The notes below the pieces were generated by a model. That model saw only the letters and a list, made by a program, of their open reading frames with translations. It did not search any database and was not told the origin of the DNA. Shown here in pieces: positions 49,349-50,425 of a DNA stretch of 50,425 nt (position 1 is its first letter; the number at the start of each line of letters is the position of its first letter). The translations under genes and the position numbers were made by a program. The stretch is from positions 5,001 through 55,425 of the forward strand of contig NZ_JABLSI010000039.1 of assembly GCF_019303475.1 (NCBI RefSeq), given 5' to 3'. The DNA is from Streptomyces sp. JJ38. Lineage in GTDB: Bacteria; Actinomycetota; Actinomycetes; Streptomycetales; Streptomycetaceae.

Positions 49349-50308
49349 TCAGCGGGCGGCCGTCTCCGGGGCGGGCTCGGTGCCCTCGTCAAGAGCGGCC
49401 ACGGGCCTCGGGCCTCCGTCCCCGGGCCGCCGACGGGACACGGCGACACCCACCAGGCACAGCACACCACCGACCAGGGCGAGCGGCCGCGGCACCTCGT
49501 CCAGCGCCATCCAGGACATGAGCACCACCAGCACCGGCACGACGTATGTGGTGGCGCTCATCCGCCCCGCAGGCGTCCGGGCCAGTGCGTAGGCCCACGT
49601 GGTGAAGGCCAGCGCCGTCGGAAAGACCCCCAGATAGACCATGTTGAGCGTGGCCGACAGCGGCGCCTGCCCCACCTCGGACGCCAGGACTCCGACGAAG
49701 GGCAGACAGGCGACCGTACCGGCCACACACCCGAAGAACGTCACCTGAAGCGGTGTCGCGCTCCGCAGAGCCGGCTTCTGCGCGACCACACCCGCGGCAT
49801 AGGTGACGGCGGCCAACAGGCAGAGCAGCACGCCCAGTACGGACGCTCCACCGACGTCGGCCATGGAGAACCCGACCATGCCGGCCCCGAGGAAGGCCAC
49901 CCCGATCCCCAGGAACAGCGCACGTGGCAGACCCTCTCCGAGGAACCGGCCGCTCAACAACACGATGAGGATCGGTCCGACGTTGACGAGCATGGCCGCG
50001 GTCCCCGCATCGACCTCCTGCTCCCCCCAGTTCAAGGCCACCATGTAGACGCCGAACCAGAGCACCCCCGCGATTCCGATCCAGGGCAGCGCCTGGCGAG
50101 GCGGGAGGCCGTCCCCACGTATCAGCCAGATCGCCCCCAGCACCAGGGCAGCCGTCAGTAGCCGCCCCAGCGCCAAGGCCGCGGGAGAGTAGGAGGAACC
50201 CGCGCTCCTGATGGAGACGAAGGCGGAGGCCCACAGGAGCAGGGTGATGCTCACAGCGATCAGCGCGGGCCAGTCTCGTTGACGGTCCGCGTTCAGGGTC
50301 TGTGTCAT
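49349..50308 (-). CDS. EamA/DMT-family transporter
   Basis: A 319-residue membrane protein with ten hydrophobic segments arranged as two EamA repeats: the first from LLLWASAFVSIRSAG to VGPILIVLLSGRFLGEGLPR, the second from VLGVLLCLLAAVTYAAGVVAQK to VVPVLVVLMSWMALDEVPRP. The internal duplication and WAYALARTPAGRMS are typical of DMT exporters of amino acids or metabolites. Start at 50308 (MTQTLNADRQ); the longer frame upstream is not part of the family. The substrate is unknown. Confidence 0.88.
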   Translation of the reverse strand: MTQTLNADRQRDWPALIAVSITLLLWASAFVSIRSAGSSYSPAALALGRLLTAALVLGAIWLIRGDGLPPRQALPWIGIAGVLWFGVYMVALNWGEQEVDAGTAAMLVNVGPILIVLLSGRFLGEGLPRALFLGIGVAFLGAGMVGFSMADVGGASVLGVLLCLLAAVTYAAGVVAQKPALRSATPLQVTFFGCVAGTVACLPFVGVLASEVGQAPLSATLNMVYLGVFPTALAFTTWAYALARTPAGRMSATTYVVPVLVVLMSWMALDEVPRPLALVGGVLCLVGVAVSRRRPGDGGPRPVAALDEGTEPAPETAAR

Positions 50309-50400
50309 GGGCCGACGGTAGACCAAGACCACTTCGACGCTCACCGAATTATCCGCAGCATCCCGGCGGCGCCGTGTTGTCGGGTGCGCAGACCCGGAAC

Positions 50401-50425
50401 ACAAAAAAGCCCGGGGCCCTGGACA
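50401..50425 (-). terminator. partial terminator of a gene beyond the right edge
   Basis: On the minus strand the window edge shows GGGCCCCGGGCTTTTTTGTG: the 3' arm of a GC-rich hairpin and a T-run. The 5' arm lies outside, so a minus-strand gene should end just to the right. Confidence 0.6.

Overview
The window is high-GC actinobacterial DNA and almost certainly a Streptomyces chromosome. The evidence is very strong third-position GC, many GTG starts, TGA-dominated stops, a Streptomyces-type rRNA leader at the left edge, a Nur nickel regulator, an RsiG anti-sigma factor with two intact c-di-GMP motifs, and a set of small proteins typical of the genus. From memory the gene order (nur, dtd, rsiG ... 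pstSCAB, pit, DUF47, csoR ... a T4SS-like block) resembles the core of Streptomyces chromosomes rather than an accessory island. No tRNA, CRISPR array, insertion sequence or prophage was seen.

Layout. 1-478: leader and promoters of an rRNA operon that runs off the left edge on the minus strand; 16S itself is outside. 479-3583 (minus): proC, a two-gene ABC-2 exporter and a small membrane protein. 3612-6883 (plus): a cobalamin riboswitch followed by a BtuC/BtuD/BtuF-type import operon. 6962-8857 (minus): ygfZ, nur, dtd. 8976-11244 (plus): rsiG, an asparaginase II-type enzyme and an ankyrin protein. 11246-13593: a 14-TM efflux pump with a MerR-type promoter, and a divergent SRPBCC protein. 13688-19451 (minus): an exported GH89 alpha-N-acetylglucosaminidase, a scar made of two gene remnants, and an exported cholesterol-oxidase-like flavoenzyme. 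19579-21230: a Zur-boxed, cysteine-free L32 gene, an imine-reductase-like enzyme and a divergent HxlR regulator. 21390-24597 (minus): an ECF sigma factor with a membrane partner, a 16-bp tandem repeat, a sugar-nucleotide reductase-like protein, a zinc-ribbon membrane protein and a small conserved protein. 24688-28771: a double-HTH MerR regulator, a frameshifted pseudogene, an XRE regulator, an HBHA-like protein, a DUF2516 protein and a REC-SpoIIE phosphatase. 28950-30173: a RipA-like NlpC/P60 hydrolase. 30365-36646: phosphate uptake, with PHO box-pstS-pstC-pstA-pstB facing a Pit transporter and its PhoU-like DUF47 partner. 36810-39510: CsoR with its own operator, small proteins, a lipoprotein and a PAP2 phosphatase.

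39875-49316 is the most unusual part: a chromosomal type IV secretion-like set. It holds a transglycosylase/NlpC hydrolase (VirB1-like), a two-TM VirB2/TrbC-like protein, a VirB8-like protein, a VirB6-like membrane protein, a VirB4 split into two genes, and a coupling-protein-like gene that has lost its P-loop. No relaxase or transfer origin is visible, so the set looks like an apparatus kept by the host for something other than self-transfer. An O-methyltransferase and an orphan DUF397 protein sit inside it. The window ends with an EamA/DMT exporter and half of a terminator belonging to a gene beyond the right edge.

Coordinates of starts were adjusted where a better Shine-Dalgarno site, operon overlap or family N-terminus argued against the longest reading frame; each case is noted. 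Function calls rest on motif and family recognition by eye, without database searches.
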